A DNA stretch of 43,571 bases from Treponema sp. (GTDB lineage Bacteria > Spirochaetota > Spirochaetia > Treponematales > Breznakiellaceae): assembly GCA_009786455.1 (NCBI GenBank), contig WQTD01000013.1:20847-64417 (forward strand), written 5' to 3'. The notes under the pieces are model-generated. The model did no database searches. It was not told where the DNA came from and was given only the letters and a program-made list of their open reading frames with translations. A program made the position numbers and the translations under genes. This document shows, piece after piece, positions 1 through 9,723 of this stretch; the first letter of the stretch is position 1; each line of letters starts with the position of its first letter.

Positions 1-2
1 TT

Positions 3-356
3 TCAGTTAATTCCGAAATGGAAAGGGATAATTATTACAGACTGTCTGAAAACGCATATTTACGCGCGCTTGATCTTGAAATTACATACACAAGAGCGAT
101 GTACGGACTTGCAGTTTTATACATATTTGAACTGGATCGGCCGCAGGAGGGAATTAACCAGCTTGAGCGTTATCTGCAAATACAGTCCTCTGATATTTCG
201 GCGCTTTTTGTTCTGGCGAGAGGGTATTTTATGCTGGAAAATTACAGGCAGGCTGTTGAAATATATGACAGAATTATTTCGCGCACAAGAGACAGTAAAT
301 TAAAGGAAGAAGCGCTTGCCAACAGGGATTTTATAATGGGGATGTTATATGAATAA
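3..356 (+). CDS. TPR-repeat protein, 3' end only
   Basis: The reading frame is open to the left edge of the window, so the true start lies outside; a Met at base 18 is probably internal. The visible ~117 residues are helical, with TPR-like alternation (Ala/Tyr/Leu at regular spacing, e.g. ALFVLARGYFMLENYRQAVE), so it is probably a scaffold or assembly protein binding partner peptides. Its stop overlaps the dprA start by 8 bases (ATGAATAA), which implies translational coupling with the downstream operon. The specific role cannot be judged from this fragment. Confidence 0.7.
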   Translation, partial: SVNSEMERDNYYRLSENAYLRALDLEITYTRAMYGLAVLYIFELDRPQEGINQLERYLQIQSSDISALFVLARGYFMLENYRQAVEIYDRIISRTRDSKLKEEALANRDFIMGMLYE

Positions 357-1326
357 CCGCGGACTTTTGGATTTAATCATTTCTCTTTTACCCGGATTAT
401 CCGCAGCGGAAAAGATAAAAATGTCAGATAACTTTAACAATGAAGATGAACTGCTTATATGCACACAAAGACAGACAGAAGCGCTTCTTGAACGCGCCTT
501 AAAAAAATACTGGGAAATAAATGATATACGGGACAGGGCTGATAAAATTGACACAATATGCAGAAAAAGATCGATTAACTGGGTTTCATGGACAGACGCA
601 TCCTACCCGCCCCTTTTAAGGGAAATTTACGATCCGCCGCCTGTTATTTATTATATCGGGCATCTTCCAAATCCGGAAAAATCCCTTCTTGGAATGGTTG
701 GTACGCGCAAACCAAGCCCGCAGGCGGCTTCTCATGCGTATAAACTTTCTTTCGGCGCTGGGCGCAGCGGAGTTTCAGTTATATCCGGGCTTGCAATCGG
801 CATTGATACAATGTCCCACAGAGGAAATCTTATCGGCTGCGCGCCAGGTTATGCAGTTCTTGGAAGCGGCATCGATCAGATTTATCCGTCGTCCAACAGG
901 CTGCTTGCAAAAAGAATTCTTGATTCCGGCGGAGCCGTAATTTCTGAATATTCTCCGGGCGTACTTCCTGGGAAGTGGACATTTCCGGCTAGGAACAGGA
1001 TAATTTCAGCGATGTCCAGAAGCGTTTTGATTGTGGAAGCGCCGGAAAAATCCGGAGCGCTTATAACGGCTTCTTTTGCGCTCGAACAGGGCAGGGATCT
1101 TTGGGTCGCTTCGTCAGGTATTCAACAAAGCGTATATTACGACAGGAGCGGAACGATAAAACTCGCAGATGACGGCGCTGAAATAATAAATTTAGCGCAG
1201 GATATTTTTGAAAAATGGAACATTACTGCCGGCGAAAAAAAAGAAAATACGGCAGGTTTCACTGATGAGCCGGCATCAAGAAGAATTGCAGCTTCAACGG
1301 CGAATATTCTTGAAATCGAAATTTAA
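349..1326 (+). CDS. dprA: DprA/Smf DNA-processing protein
   Basis: DprA binds incoming single-stranded DNA and loads RecA during natural transformation; in non-competent bacteria its role is less clear. The 325-aa product has the family's Rossmann-like core: GMVGTRKPSPQAASHAYKL, then SGLAIGIDTMSHRG, a VLGSGIDQIYPSSN segment, ISEYSPG, FPARNRIISAMS and the IVEAPEKSGALITASFALEQGRDLWV stretch. All of these are hallmark blocks in the right order. The PG that usually ends the last block reads SG here. The start overlaps the end of the upstream TPR gene, and topA follows 9 bases after the stop. Length is normal for the family. Confidence 0.95.
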   Translation: MNNRGLLDLIISLLPGLSAAEKIKMSDNFNNEDELLICTQRQTEALLERALKKYWEINDIRDRADKIDTICRKRSINWVSWTDASYPPLLREIYDPPPVIYYIGHLPNPEKSLLGMVGTRKPSPQAASHAYKLSFGAGRSGVSVISGLAIGIDTMSHRGNLIGCAPGYAVLGSGIDQIYPSSNRLLAKRILDSGGAVISEYSPGVLPGKWTFPARNRIISAMSRSVLIVEAPEKSGALITASFALEQGRDLWVASSGIQQSVYYDRSGTIKLADDGAEIINLAQDIFEKWNITAGEKKENTAGFTDEPASRRIAASTANILEIEI

Positions 1327-1335
1327 GGACATAAT

Positions 1336-3474
1336 ATGGCAGCCAAAACAAAAGAAAAAAAGCAAAGCAAGAAAAAAAAGCCTGCGGAAAAACAAATCCT
1401 TGTGATAGTGGAATCTCCGGGGAAGGTAAAGACAATCGAAAAATATCTTGGCTCTTCATATAACGTTAAAGCGTCCATGGGACATTTAATCGATCTTCCG
1501 AAATCAAGAACGGCAATCGATGTTGATCATAATTTTGAACCTGAGTATATAACGGTCCGGGGAAGAGCGAAAATTTTAAAGGAACTGCAGGGAGACGCAA
1601 AAAAATCCGGCAAGGTGCTGCTGGCATGCGATAATGACCGCGAAGGAGAAGCTATTGCATGGCATTTGCGCAATGCCATTACCGCAAAAACAGAAGCAGT
1701 GCCGATTGAACGCATCAGTTTCAATGAGATTACTCCGCAGGCAATCAGGGATGCTGTTGTTAATCCGCGCACCATTGATGAAGCAAAGGTGTCCGCCCAG
1801 AAAGCGCGCCGGGTTCTTGACAGGCTTGTCGGGTATAATCTCTCTCCCCTGCTTTGGAAAAAAGTAAAGAATGGATTGTCCGCCGGGCGCGTTCAGTCTG
1901 TCGCCCTGCGTCTTATCTGCGAAAGGGAAAGAGAAGTAGAGAGTTTTATTCCGGAGGAATACTGGACACTGGAAGCGGATTTTAAATCCGGCAAGTCTGT
2001 TTATTCAGCTCAGATGGTTTTATGGAATAATAACAAACCTGTATTAAAAAATGAAACAGAAGTCAAAAAAATCATTGATAAAATAAAAAATAATGAATTT
2101 AAAGTCTGCGATGTAAGGGAAACCGATAAAACCATAAGACCCAAAGCTCCCTTTACAACTTCGCAGCTGCAGCAGACAGCAGCCAACAAGCTCGGTTTCA
2201 CTTCACGCAAAACGATGCAGGTGGCGCAGCAGCTTTATGAAGGCGTCAGTATAGGTTCTTCAAGAGTAGGGTTAATTACCTACATGCGTACAGACAGCGT
2301 TCGAATCTCAAACACCGCGCTTGAAGACGTACGCGCATGGCTTGGAAAAAATTATCCGAATGAGCTGCCCGAAAAAGGAATTGAATATACCGTAGGAAAA
2401 AACGCGCAGGACGCCCACGAGGCAATCAGGCCGACTTATACAGAATATACTCCCGAATCAATCAAGGAGAGTCTGTCAAAAGATCAATTCAGGCTGTATT
2501 CGATAATCTGGGAAAGGTTTGTTTCAAGCCAGATGAATAATGCAAAAAGCAGAACGGTAAGCGTTGACATCAAGGTTACGGCGGGAGAAGAAGAAGGGAT
2601 ATTCAGGGTAAGCGGAACCAAATTGATGGATAAGGGTTTTTACAGAGTGTTGAAACTTCTGTCGTCAAAAGAAGAGAGTGCCGGCTCATGTCCGTCGCTT
2701 AAACAGGGCGATAAAGTTACTGTGGATAAATTCCGCAATGAACAGCATTTCACGCAGGGTCCCGCCCGCTATTCGGACGCTTCCATAGTGCGCACTCTTG
2801 AGGAAAAAGGAATCGGCCGCCCGTCAACATACGCTTCGATTATCTCCGTCCTTCTTGACCGCTATTATGTTACGCGATCAAACAAGCAGCTTGTACCGAC
2901 AGTACTGGGCAAATTGATAAATGACGTTCTTGTTGAACATTTTCCGGCATATGTAAACGCTGATTTTACCGCCTCCATGGAAACAAAACTGGACGCGGTC
3001 GAAGATAATAAAATAAGCTGGCCGCAGATGATAAGGGAATTCTGGGATCCGTTCAAGACAACAGTAGATGACGTAAGCAGAACAATTGAATCGTATAAAG
3101 GTACTCTGGATGAAAAGACGGATCTGTTATGTGAAAAATGTGGACAGCCGCTGTTAAAAAAACTCGGGCGTTTCGGTTTTTTTCTCGCCTGTTCAGCGTT
3201 TCCCGAATGCCGCAATACAAAATCGATCCCTCTTGCCAAATGTCCGAAATGTACAGGCGATATTGTGGCGCGGAAAACCAAGGGCAGGGGAAAGGAATTT
3301 TACGGATGCACCAATTATCCTGAATGTGATTTTATCAGCCATTTTAAACCGGTAAATCAAAATTGCCCCAAATGCGGATTTTTTATGGTGGAAAAATACG
3401 ACAAGAAAAACGGTTCGCACAAGGTTTGCATAAATACAGAGTGTGATTATCTTCATTCTGCGGAGGAAGACTGA
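1336..3474 (+). CDS. topA: DNA topoisomerase I (type IA)
   Basis: Relaxes negative supercoils by transient single-strand cleavage. The 712-aa protein opens with a Lys-rich tail, then the TOPRIM domain with the catalytic Glu in LVIVESPGKVKTIEKYLG and the acidic metal triad in DNDREGEAIAWHL. The active-site Tyr is residue 316 in GLITYMRTDS. The C-terminus carries three four-Cys zinc-ribbon modules (beginning CEKCGQPL, CPKCTGDI and CPKCGFFM), the usual DNA-binding tail. The stop overlaps the next start as TGATG, so the recombinase is translationally coupled. Nothing unusual in length or key residues. Confidence 0.97.
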   Translation: MAAKTKEKKQSKKKKPAEKQILVIVESPGKVKTIEKYLGSSYNVKASMGHLIDLPKSRTAIDVDHNFEPEYITVRGRAKILKELQGDAKKSGKVLLACDNDREGEAIAWHLRNAITAKTEAVPIERISFNEITPQAIRDAVVNPRTIDEAKVSAQKARRVLDRLVGYNLSPLLWKKVKNGLSAGRVQSVALRLICEREREVESFIPEEYWTLEADFKSGKSVYSAQMVLWNNNKPVLKNETEVKKIIDKIKNNEFKVCDVRETDKTIRPKAPFTTSQLQQTAANKLGFTSRKTMQVAQQLYEGVSIGSSRVGLITYMRTDSVRISNTALEDVRAWLGKNYPNELPEKGIEYTVGKNAQDAHEAIRPTYTEYTPESIKESLSKDQFRLYSIIWERFVSSQMNNAKSRTVSVDIKVTAGEEEGIFRVSGTKLMDKGFYRVLKLLSSKEESAGSCPSLKQGDKVTVDKFRNEQHFTQGPARYSDASIVRTLEEKGIGRPSTYASIISVLLDRYYVTRSNKQLVPTVLGKLINDVLVEHFPAYVNADFTASMETKLDAVEDNKISWPQMIREFWDPFKTTVDDVSRTIESYKGTLDEKTDLLCEKCGQPLLKKLGRFGFFLACSAFPECRNTKSIPLAKCPKCTGDIVARKTKGRGKEFYGCTNYPECDFISHFKPVNQNCPKCGFFMVEKYDKKNGSHKVCINTECDYLHSAEED

Positions 3475-4436
3475 TGAAACATTCAAATATTAATTCCGCA
3501 GACACGCAAAAAAAACCGGAGAAAATTTTAATGACTGAAAACACAGGTCTTGTGCGGCAATACCTTGAATATATCCGGTCTGTGCGGGGATGCTCGCAGA
3601 AGACTGCGGAAGCCTACTCAAATGATCTTCTTAAATTTGAAAATTACTGCGCAAACCAGAATATTATTCCTGAGAAAGCTTCTCCGTATGAGGTGCAGAA
3701 ATTCATTGCGGATTTAAGCGCGGAAGAAATGGCGTCTGTTTCAATAAACCGCTGCCTTTCTTCAATACGCGGCTTTTACAGATGGATGAATCGTTTTCAG
3801 AAGAGAGCCGATAATCCATGCTCACTGCTGAAAAACGTGAAGACTCCGCAGAAACTGCCGTCTGTGCTGTGGGAAGATGAAATGGCGGATTTTATCTCTC
3901 TGCCTGACAAATCCGGCGTTCTCTGGCCGCAGAGGGACAAAGCCCTGATTTTATCAATGTACTCAGCCGGCATGCGTATATCAGAAGCGGCATCCCTTTG
4001 CATAGAAAATATTTCCGCTTCTCTTGACGACGCCAAAATTACCGGAAAGGGAAACAAGCAGCGTTATGTGTTTTTTTCCGAAGAAGCAAAAAACGCAATC
4101 GCTGAATATCTGCCCTGCAGAAGTTCGCGCCTGAAGATGAGCGGAAACGCGGATAGAAAAGGCGCTTTATTTATAAGCAGAAAAGGAAAACCTCTTTCTG
4201 TTTCCGGAATCCGGTGGATCATTTCCTGTTATACGCAGCTTTCACTAACAGGAAAAAACATACATCCGCATACGCTGCGCCACAGTTTTGCGACCCATCT
4301 TGTAAACTCAGGATGCGATGTACGCATTGTTCAGGAAATGCTTGGGCATGCCAGTCTGTCCACTACGCAGCGTTACACGCATGTAAAACTGGAAAATCTG
4401 AAAAAGGTATACGCAAAAGCGCATCCGCACGCTTAA
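3474..4436 (+). CDS. xerC: XerC/CodV-like tyrosine recombinase
   Basis: A site-specific tyrosine recombinase, probably acting in chromosome dimer resolution at dif. The 320-aa product has an N-terminal SAM-like core-binding domain (EYIRSVRGCSQKTAEAYSNDL) and the complete catalytic set: Arg168 in AGMRISEA, Lys192 in TGKGNKQR, His266/Arg269 in HTLRHSF, His292 in LGHASLSTTQ and nucleophile Tyr301. The start at 3474 overlaps the topA stop. An alternative ATG at 3531 with a CCGGAG upstream would give a length closer to ordinary XerC/D, and I cannot exclude it. The position directly before hslVU matches the codV-clpQY arrangement of Bacillus. XerC, XerD and CodV cannot be told apart without alignment. 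Confidence 0.88.
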   Translation: MKHSNINSADTQKKPEKILMTENTGLVRQYLEYIRSVRGCSQKTAEAYSNDLLKFENYCANQNIIPEKASPYEVQKFIADLSAEEMASVSINRCLSSIRGFYRWMNRFQKRADNPCSLLKNVKTPQKLPSVLWEDEMADFISLPDKSGVLWPQRDKALILSMYSAGMRISEAASLCIENISASLDDAKITGKGNKQRYVFFSEEAKNAIAEYLPCRSSRLKMSGNADRKGALFISRKGKPLSVSGIRWIISCYTQLSLTGKNIHPHTLRHSFATHLVNSGCDVRIVQEMLGHASLSTTQRYTHVKLENLKKVYAKAHPHA

Positions 4437-4454
4437 TTTTATGAGGAGTGGAGA

Positions 4455-4994
4455 ATGAAGGAAGAAATAAAGTCAACGACTGTGATTGCTGTCAGAAAGG
4501 ACGGCAGGGTCGCGATGGCAGGAGACGGGCAGGTAACCATGGGAAATACCGTGATGAAAAACAATGCGCGCAAGGTACGCCGTTTGATGGACGGAAAAGT
4601 TTTATGCGGTTTTGCCGGCGCTACAGCGGACGCCTTCACCCTCTTTGATCGTTTTGAAACAAAGTTAAAGGAATATTCCGGCGATCTTTTAAGGGCGGCG
4701 GTGGAGCTTGCAAAAGACTGGCGCCTTGACCGCAGCTTAAGACGGCTTGAAGCGCTGCTTCTTGTCGCCGACAGTTCAAAAACCCTTCTCATATCGGGAA
4801 CCGGAGACGTGATAGAACCTGCGGAGAACGCGCTTGCCATCGGATCGGGAGGCAACTACGCTTACGCGGCGGCTCTTGCGTTTCTTGAAGGAAGCGAATT
4901 CACGGCGGCGCAGATAGCGCAGAAGAGTCTTGAAATTGCAGGTAACATCTGCATTTATACAAATATGCAAATAACACTGGAGGAGCTGCAATGA
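4455..4994 (+). CDS. hslV: HslV (ClpQ) peptidase subunit
   Basis: Threonine peptidase of the HslVU ATP-dependent protease, a cytoplasmic bacterial proteasome relative. The first residues are [17 protein letters not shown]. The Thr-Thr pair after a 7-residue propeptide fits the N-terminal nucleophile Thr exposed on maturation. [13 protein letters not shown] and [16 protein letters not shown]-like segments are typical of the family, as is the length (179 aa). GAGGAG lies just upstream of the ATG. The stop overlaps the hslU start as ATGA, consistent with equimolar subunit synthesis. Confidence 0.96.
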   Translation: MKEEIKSTTVIAVRKDGRVAMAGDGQVTMGNTVMKNNARKVRRLMDGKVLCGFAGATADAFTLFDRFETKLKEYSGDLLRAAVELAKDWRLDRSLRRLEALLLVADSSKTLLISGTGDVIEPAENALAIGSGGNYAYAAALAFLEGSEFTAAQIAQKSLEIAGNICIYTNMQITLEELQ

Positions 4995-6556
4995 CAGATA
5001 ACAAACAGATTGGCGAAAAAACAGGTAAACCGTCCGGATGCCAGCTTACTCCGAGAGAGATTGTCTGCGAGCTTGACAAATACATTGTCGGACAAAAAAA
5101 GGCAAAAAGAGCGGTCGCTGTCGCCCTTAGAAACCGCATAAGAAGACTCAAACTGGAGCCTGAGCTGCGCGAAGATATCGCTCCCAAGAATATTCTCATG
5201 ATAGGACCGACAGGCGTAGGCAAGACGGAAATCGCGCGCCGCCTCGCAAAGCTTGCAGGTTCTCCTTTTCTGAAAGTTGAAGCTACAAAATACACGGAAG
5301 TAGGTTATGTGGGACGGGATGTTGAATCGATGATCCGCGACCTTATGGCGGCAGGTTTCCAGATGGTAAAACAGGAGATGCAGGAATCAGTCACCGCGGA
5401 AGCGGAAAAACGCGCTGAAGAAGCCCTGCTTGATCTTCTGCTCCCGGGAAACAGCAAGAAATCAAAAAATAAAAATCCAAAGCCTGTGGTAAGACCAATG
5501 GGTTCTTTTTCAATAAATCCTGAAAATTCAAACGGCAGCATTATCGGGACAACTCTTCAGGTCGGCATTCCTGTTTTCAATAAAAAAAACAACGGGCGGG
5601 TAAATGATGAAAATACTGAACAGGATGAAAATGATGATAATGCAGGTGAAGTCAACAAGGAAGAAGATGACAAGTTCAGAAAGACAAGGGAAAAACTTCG
5701 CGTAATGCTTCATGAAGGAAAGCTCGAAGAAAGGACTGTCGAACTTTTGGTAAATCAAAATCCCCAGTTTCCGGCGATAGAAATGATGGGATCAAGCATG
5801 GAAGACCTTGAATCAAGCCTTTCGGGAATTGCCGGATTTTTCGGCGGAAACAAAAAGAAAAAAGTTGTGACTGTCGCCCGCGCAAGAGAAATTTTAAAAG
5901 CCGAAGAAGCTGAAAAGCTTGTCGACCGCGACAGGGTAAGCGATGAAGCCCGCCAGAGGGTGGAAGAAACAGGAATCGTCTTCATTGACGAGATAGATAA
6001 AATAGCGGTCAAGGGAGACAGGGGAGGGGGTCCTGATGTAAGCCGCGAAGGAGTCCAGCGCGACATCCTTCCGATTGTCGAGGGAGCTACGGTCAACACA
6101 AAGTGGGGGCCTGTAAATACCGATCACATCCTGTTTATCGCGGCAGGCGCTTTTAATGTAAGCAAGCCCTCGGACCTTATTCCGGAGTTGCAGGGACGTT
6201 TTCCCCTTCGTGTGGAACTTGATTCTCTTGGCAAGGATGATTTTTTAAGAATTCTCACAGAGCCGAAAAACGCGCTTATAAAACAATACACTGAATTGCT
6301 TGGAACAGAAGATATTAAATTGAGCTTTAAACCCGAAGCTATAGAACATCTTGCAGGTCTCGCTGCGGATGTAAACTCCAAACTTGAAAATATCGGAGCG
6401 CGCCGCCTGCATACAATAATGGAAGCGCTTTTAGAAGAACTCTCGTTTGAAGCGTCCGATATATCTCCTGCAAATATTGATATTACCGTGGATTATGTCA
6501 ATGAAAAACTCTCCGATATCGTAAAAGATCAGGATTTGGGAAGGTACATTCTTTAA
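4991..6556 (+). CDS. hslU: HslU (ClpY) AAA+ unfoldase with enlarged I-domain
   Basis: ATPase that recognises, unfolds and feeds substrates into HslV. Walker A is GPTGVGKT at residues 72-79 and Walker B is GIVFIDEID around 329-336. The C-terminus ends GRYIL, resembling the HslU tail that docks into HslV. At 521 aa it is about 80 residues longer than E. coli HslU (443 aa). The extra length sits in the substrate-handling I-domain, about residues 155-235, which contains Lys/Asn-rich and then Asp/Glu/Asn-rich low-complexity sequence. Coupled to hslV by a 4-base overlap. Confidence 0.96.
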   Translation: MTDNKQIGEKTGKPSGCQLTPREIVCELDKYIVGQKKAKRAVAVALRNRIRRLKLEPELREDIAPKNILMIGPTGVGKTEIARRLAKLAGSPFLKVEATKYTEVGYVGRDVESMIRDLMAAGFQMVKQEMQESVTAEAEKRAEEALLDLLLPGNSKKSKNKNPKPVVRPMGSFSINPENSNGSIIGTTLQVGIPVFNKKNNGRVNDENTEQDENDDNAGEVNKEEDDKFRKTREKLRVMLHEGKLEERTVELLVNQNPQFPAIEMMGSSMEDLESSLSGIAGFFGGNKKKKVVTVARAREILKAEEAEKLVDRDRVSDEARQRVEETGIVFIDEIDKIAVKGDRGGGPDVSREGVQRDILPIVEGATVNTKWGPVNTDHILFIAAGAFNVSKPSDLIPELQGRFPLRVELDSLGKDDFLRILTEPKNALIKQYTELLGTEDIKLSFKPEAIEHLAGLAADVNSKLENIGARRLHTIMEALLEELSFEASDISPANIDITVDYVNEKLSDIVKDQDLGRYIL

Positions 6557-6633
6557 TGAGAGGAATAGGAAGAGAGTTAAACTACAGTATTGCTTTGAAA
6601 TCACCGAAATTTGAAGATATAGGAAGGTTTTGA
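6556..6633 (+). CDS. Possible 25-aa coupling ORF between hslU and flgB
   Basis: An ATG overlapping the last base of the hslU stop (TAATG) opens a 25-codon frame ([20 protein letters not shown], then DIGRF) whose TGA overlaps the flgB ATG (TGATG). A GGGAAGG stands 11 bases before its start. Double overlap is what a real small gene or a translational coupling device would give, but the peptide has no recognised family and 78 bases of open frame can occur by chance. Treat as tentative. Confidence 0.3.
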   Translation: MRGIGRELNYSIALKSPKFEDIGRF

Positions 6634-7046
6634 TGAATAATTTTGCCAAAACAGTTGATTTATTGCATAGAGCCATGGATGTGACCACAGTCCGCAGGCA
6701 GGTAATTGCCAATAATATGGCAAATGCCAATGTTCCCGATTTCAAACGATCTACGGTCAATTTTGAAAGCGAGCTGAAACGGGCTTTGGATACCGGGAGC
6801 CAGAAACCGGCGCTGGAACTGAAGCTGACACATGAAAAACACATACCAAATTACAAAGAAAGGGACTACAGAGATGTTCAGATAAGACGGGTTTTGGATT
6901 ATACCAGCACCTACAATAATAACGGGAATAATGTTGATCCTGAGCAGGAAGCCATCCTTGCGGTTGAAAATCAAATGTCTTATATGATGTTTGCACAGGC
7001 AGCCAATTTTGAATTCAGCCAGCTTAACAGGGTTTTAAGAAATTAG
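6633..7046 (+). CDS. flgB: Flagellar proximal rod protein FlgB
   Basis: Component of the rod linking MS ring and hook in the periplasmic flagellum. I place the start at ATG 6633, not the TTG three bases earlier, because AGGAAGG (6621-6627) is then 5 bases upstream. The 137-aa product has the N-terminal rod/hook signature (RQVIANNMANANVPDFKRS) and the usual C-terminal amphipathic helix (VENQMSYMMFAQAANFEFSQLNRVLRN). It is the first gene of the flgB-fliJ run. The length is ordinary and nothing is missing. Confidence 0.95.
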   Translation: MNNFAKTVDLLHRAMDVTTVRRQVIANNMANANVPDFKRSTVNFESELKRALDTGSQKPALELKLTHEKHIPNYKERDYRDVQIRRVLDYTSTYNNNGNNVDPEQEAILAVENQMSYMMFAQAANFEFSQLNRVLRN

Positions 7047-7074
7047 CGGATAACTTTTAATTAAGGAGAAAAGT

Positions 7075-7536
7075 ATGGGTATTTTCAGTTCGATGAATAC
7101 AGCAGCCACCGGGTTAAGCGCGAACAGGGTGAGGATGGACGTAATTGCAGATAACATGGCGAATGTAAATACGACAAGAACAGCGGAAGGCGGTCCATAT
7201 AAACGCAGCCGCGTCATCATGCGCCCGAGAGTTGAAGGTCCTTACTGGAGATCTCCTTTTCTCCCCGAATCAATGGATAACGGAATTGGCAAGGGTGTGC
7301 GCGTTGTTGAAGTGCAAAAAGACAGATCAACAGAACCGCGCTATATTTACGACCCGACTCATCCTGACGCAATTCTGACAGGCAGATGGGAAGGTTATGT
7401 AGAAATGCCGAATGTTGATGTTGTTACGGAAATGACGGATTTGATTTCAGCTTCGCGCTCTTATGAGGCGAACGCCGCGATAATTGAAGGATCCAAGCAG
7501 ATGTTCCAGCGCGCTCTGGACATAGGCGCAAGATAA
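7075..7536 (+). CDS. flgC: Flagellar proximal rod protein FlgC
   Basis: Second rod subunit, 153 aa. The N-terminus shows the flagellar rod motif (FSSMNTAATGLSANRVRMDVIADNMANVNTT) and the C-terminus carries the matching helix around NVDVVTEMTDLISASRSYEANAAI, a classic FlgC/FlgG-type ending. AAGGAG precedes the ATG. It follows flgB by 28 bases and precedes fliE by 26, in the standard flgB-flgC-fliE order. Confidence 0.96.
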   Translation: MGIFSSMNTAATGLSANRVRMDVIADNMANVNTTRTAEGGPYKRSRVIMRPRVEGPYWRSPFLPESMDNGIGKGVRVVEVQKDRSTEPRYIYDPTHPDAILTGRWEGYVEMPNVDVVTEMTDLISASRSYEANAAIIEGSKQMFQRALDIGAR

Positions 7537-7562
7537 TCAGGATTTAACAGAGGGGAGGGGTT

Positions 7563-7958
7563 ATGAAAATTTTTAATAACGACGCTTTTATTTCCGCAGC
7601 CGCCGCAAAAAATTACGCAGCGGAAATGGTTCGAACGCATCAAAGGCACATGCTGCCGCCTGACAGTCCGTATTCTGGAAGCGGAAAAAATATTCTGCAC
7701 CTCAGGGATACAATCGGCGCGAACGGCGTTACAGGAGCGGGGACTTTTGAAGATGCAATGCTTCAGGCTCTTGATAAGGTGTCGGGCGTACAGCACTTTG
7801 CAAGCGATCTTTCAAGGGAAGCGATTATCAATCCCGCTTCTGTTGATATTCATGATATTTCCATGGCGCAGGCTCAGGCGAATTTATCGTTTGACATTAC
7901 GCGCAATATTTTAAGCAGGCTCGTTCAGGGCTGGAGAGATTTGATTAATACAAGATAA
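7563..7958 (+). CDS. fliE: Flagellar hook-basal body protein FliE
   Basis: FliE connects the MS ring (FliF) to the rod (FlgB). The 131-aa product ends in the family's conserved tail: a DALDKVSG-like segment followed by NPASVDIHDISMAQAQANLSFDITRNILSRLVQGWRDLINTR. The N-terminus is somewhat longer than the ~105-aa enterobacterial protein. GAGGGGAGGGG stands before the start. Position between flgC and fliF confirms the call. Confidence 0.93.
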   Translation: MKIFNNDAFISAAAAKNYAAEMVRTHQRHMLPPDSPYSGSGKNILHLRDTIGANGVTGAGTFEDAMLQALDKVSGVQHFASDLSREAIINPASVDIHDISMAQAQANLSFDITRNILSRLVQGWRDLINTR

Positions 7959-8010
7959 AATTTTATCGCGGATGACCGCGTAACTGCAATTTATGTTTTC
8001 GGGAGGGGAC

Positions 8011-9717
8011 ATGAACGAATTTTTCAAAAAATTTTTTACAAAAGTTACCGCTTTGTGGGCGGGGTGGTCAATGCAGCAGAGAATTATCTGCGGTGTTGTC
8101 ATCCTTGTGCTGCTTGGCGGTACCGCCGCCCTTTTTCGGGTTTCGTCAACGCCGGTGCTGACATCCGTTATTGACGCTCCGATCAGGGACGAGGCCGCGC
8201 TTGACAGGATTGTACTGCGGCTCAATCAGGAAAACGTAAAGGTGACTGTTACGCCTAACGGTCTTGTGCAGGTAGCGGATGAACCGACAGCGCGCCAAAT
8301 GAGAGCGCTTCTCATCAGGGAGGATTTAATTCCTTCAGGACTTGATCCTTGGCAGGTATTTGACAGGGAACGATGGACGATAACCGACATGGAGCGGAAC
8401 GTTAATCTGCAGCGCGCGCTTACAAGGATGATTACCGATCACATAAGGTCAATCGAAGATATTGACGACGCCAATGTTACCATTGTCTGGCCGGCGCGCG
8501 AACTTTTCCGTGCAGATCAGAACCCCGTGAGCGCAAGCGTTATAATTACTCCCAAGCCGGGAAGCGATATAACGGAAAACCGCATGAAGATTGAAGGCGT
8601 TCAAAAACTTCTGCAGTTTGCCATTGAAGGGCTTCAAAGCGAAAATGTTGTTATTACCGATTACAGGGGACTTGTGCTTAACGACTTTGAAGGTATGGCG
8701 GCCATGGACAGATTAAACCTGATTGAACGGGAAAATAAATTCATAAGGGTGCAGGAGACTCATTATAGAGCCCTGGTGCTTAATTCCCTTCAGGGAATTT
8801 TTTCAAGCGATCGCGTAAGGGATCTCAATATAAAAATTGATATGGATATGTCAAAAAAGACAGTCGATACAACCGAACATTTTCCTGTAACGATCAAGCC
8901 TAGAACTCCCGGTCTTCCGTATGACGATTCAATACTAAAAGAATCTATCCTTGTTTCTGAAACGGTTTCTGAAACAACATGGACCGGAACAGGGTACAAT
9001 CCTGAAGGTCCTCCCGGCGTTGAAGGGCAGACGCCGCCTGCGTTCAGGGACATGAGCAATCTCTACGGCAAGATGGAACAGACAACAAGAACGCATAACG
9101 AAGAGATCAACCGCCGACAAATCCAGGAAGAAAAAAGCCCGGTTATTGATCGCATAACAGTGTCTGTCAACATTGACGGCAGATGGAAAATGACATACGA
9201 CAAAAAAGGCAATCCCAATATTCTGCCTGATGGTTCAATAGAGCGGGAATACATCAGTGTTCCTCCTGAAGATCTGCGAAAGGCGGAAGCCCTTGTGCGT
9301 GACGCCATCGGCTATAGTTCAGCAAGAGGAGACTCCGTTACGGTACAGGATATTCCTTTCGACCGCACCGCGGAGTTTGCACTGGAAGACGCAGAGTACT
9401 TCAGGAAAAAACAGGTACAAACAACTATCATAATTTTCCTTTCAGGTTTAATATTGTTGTTATTCGGTTTTATTGTATTCAGAATGGTTTCCCGCGAAAT
9501 GGAACGCAGGAGAAGGCTTGCTGAAGAAGAGCGTGCGCGTCGTGAACAGATGCTGCGTGAAAGCGCGATGGCGGAAGCGGGTCAGGACGGAATGGATGTT
9601 TCCATTTCCCTTGAAGAACGCACCAAGATGGAATTAATGGAAGCAGCCATTAATCTAGCCAAGGAGCATCCTGAAGATGCTGCGCAGCTTATCAGAACCT
9701 GGCTATTGGAGGAATAA
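8011..9717 (+). CDS. fliF: Flagellar MS-ring protein FliF
   Basis: Inner-membrane ring on which the flagellar motor is built. An earlier in-frame ATG at 7993 exists, but GGGAGGGG at 8001-8008 is ideally placed for ATG 8011 (568 aa), so I take that one. The first membrane helix lies at about residues 20-42 (RIICGVVILVLLGG), and the second near the C-terminus (TTIIIFLSGLILLLFGFIVF). Between them is the periplasmic ring-building region with the EERDIARALTRMI-like segment (here NVNLQRALTRMITDHI). The C-terminal tail (AAINLAKEHPEDAAQLIRTW) is the FliG-binding peptide. fliG follows 6 bases later. Confidence 0.96.
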   Translation: MNEFFKKFFTKVTALWAGWSMQQRIICGVVILVLLGGTAALFRVSSTPVLTSVIDAPIRDEAALDRIVLRLNQENVKVTVTPNGLVQVADEPTARQMRALLIREDLIPSGLDPWQVFDRERWTITDMERNVNLQRALTRMITDHIRSIEDIDDANVTIVWPARELFRADQNPVSASVIITPKPGSDITENRMKIEGVQKLLQFAIEGLQSENVVITDYRGLVLNDFEGMAAMDRLNLIERENKFIRVQETHYRALVLNSLQGIFSSDRVRDLNIKIDMDMSKKTVDTTEHFPVTIKPRTPGLPYDDSILKESILVSETVSETTWTGTGYNPEGPPGVEGQTPPAFRDMSNLYGKMEQTTRTHNEEINRRQIQEEKSPVIDRITVSVNIDGRWKMTYDKKGNPNILPDGSIEREYISVPPEDLRKAEALVRDAIGYSSARGDSVTVQDIPFDRTAEFALEDAEYFRKKQVQTTIIIFLSGLILLLFGFIVFRMVSREMERRRRLAEEERARREQMLRESAMAEAGQDGMDVSISLEERTKMELMEAAINLAKEHPEDAAQLIRTWLLEE

Positions 9718-9723
9718 TTAACC

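Noticed and set aside
2865-3281. A 138-codon minus-strand frame inside topA, and similar long frames opposite hslV, fliI, fliG and argD
   Set aside because: They lie wholly antisense to well-supported genes and show no ribosome sites or recognisable domains.
6577-6632. A sigma28-type promoter before flgB
   Set aside because: TAAA and a CCGAAAT-like element are present but about 18-20 bases apart, not the ~11 or ~15 needed; the genes also appear to be read through from upstream.
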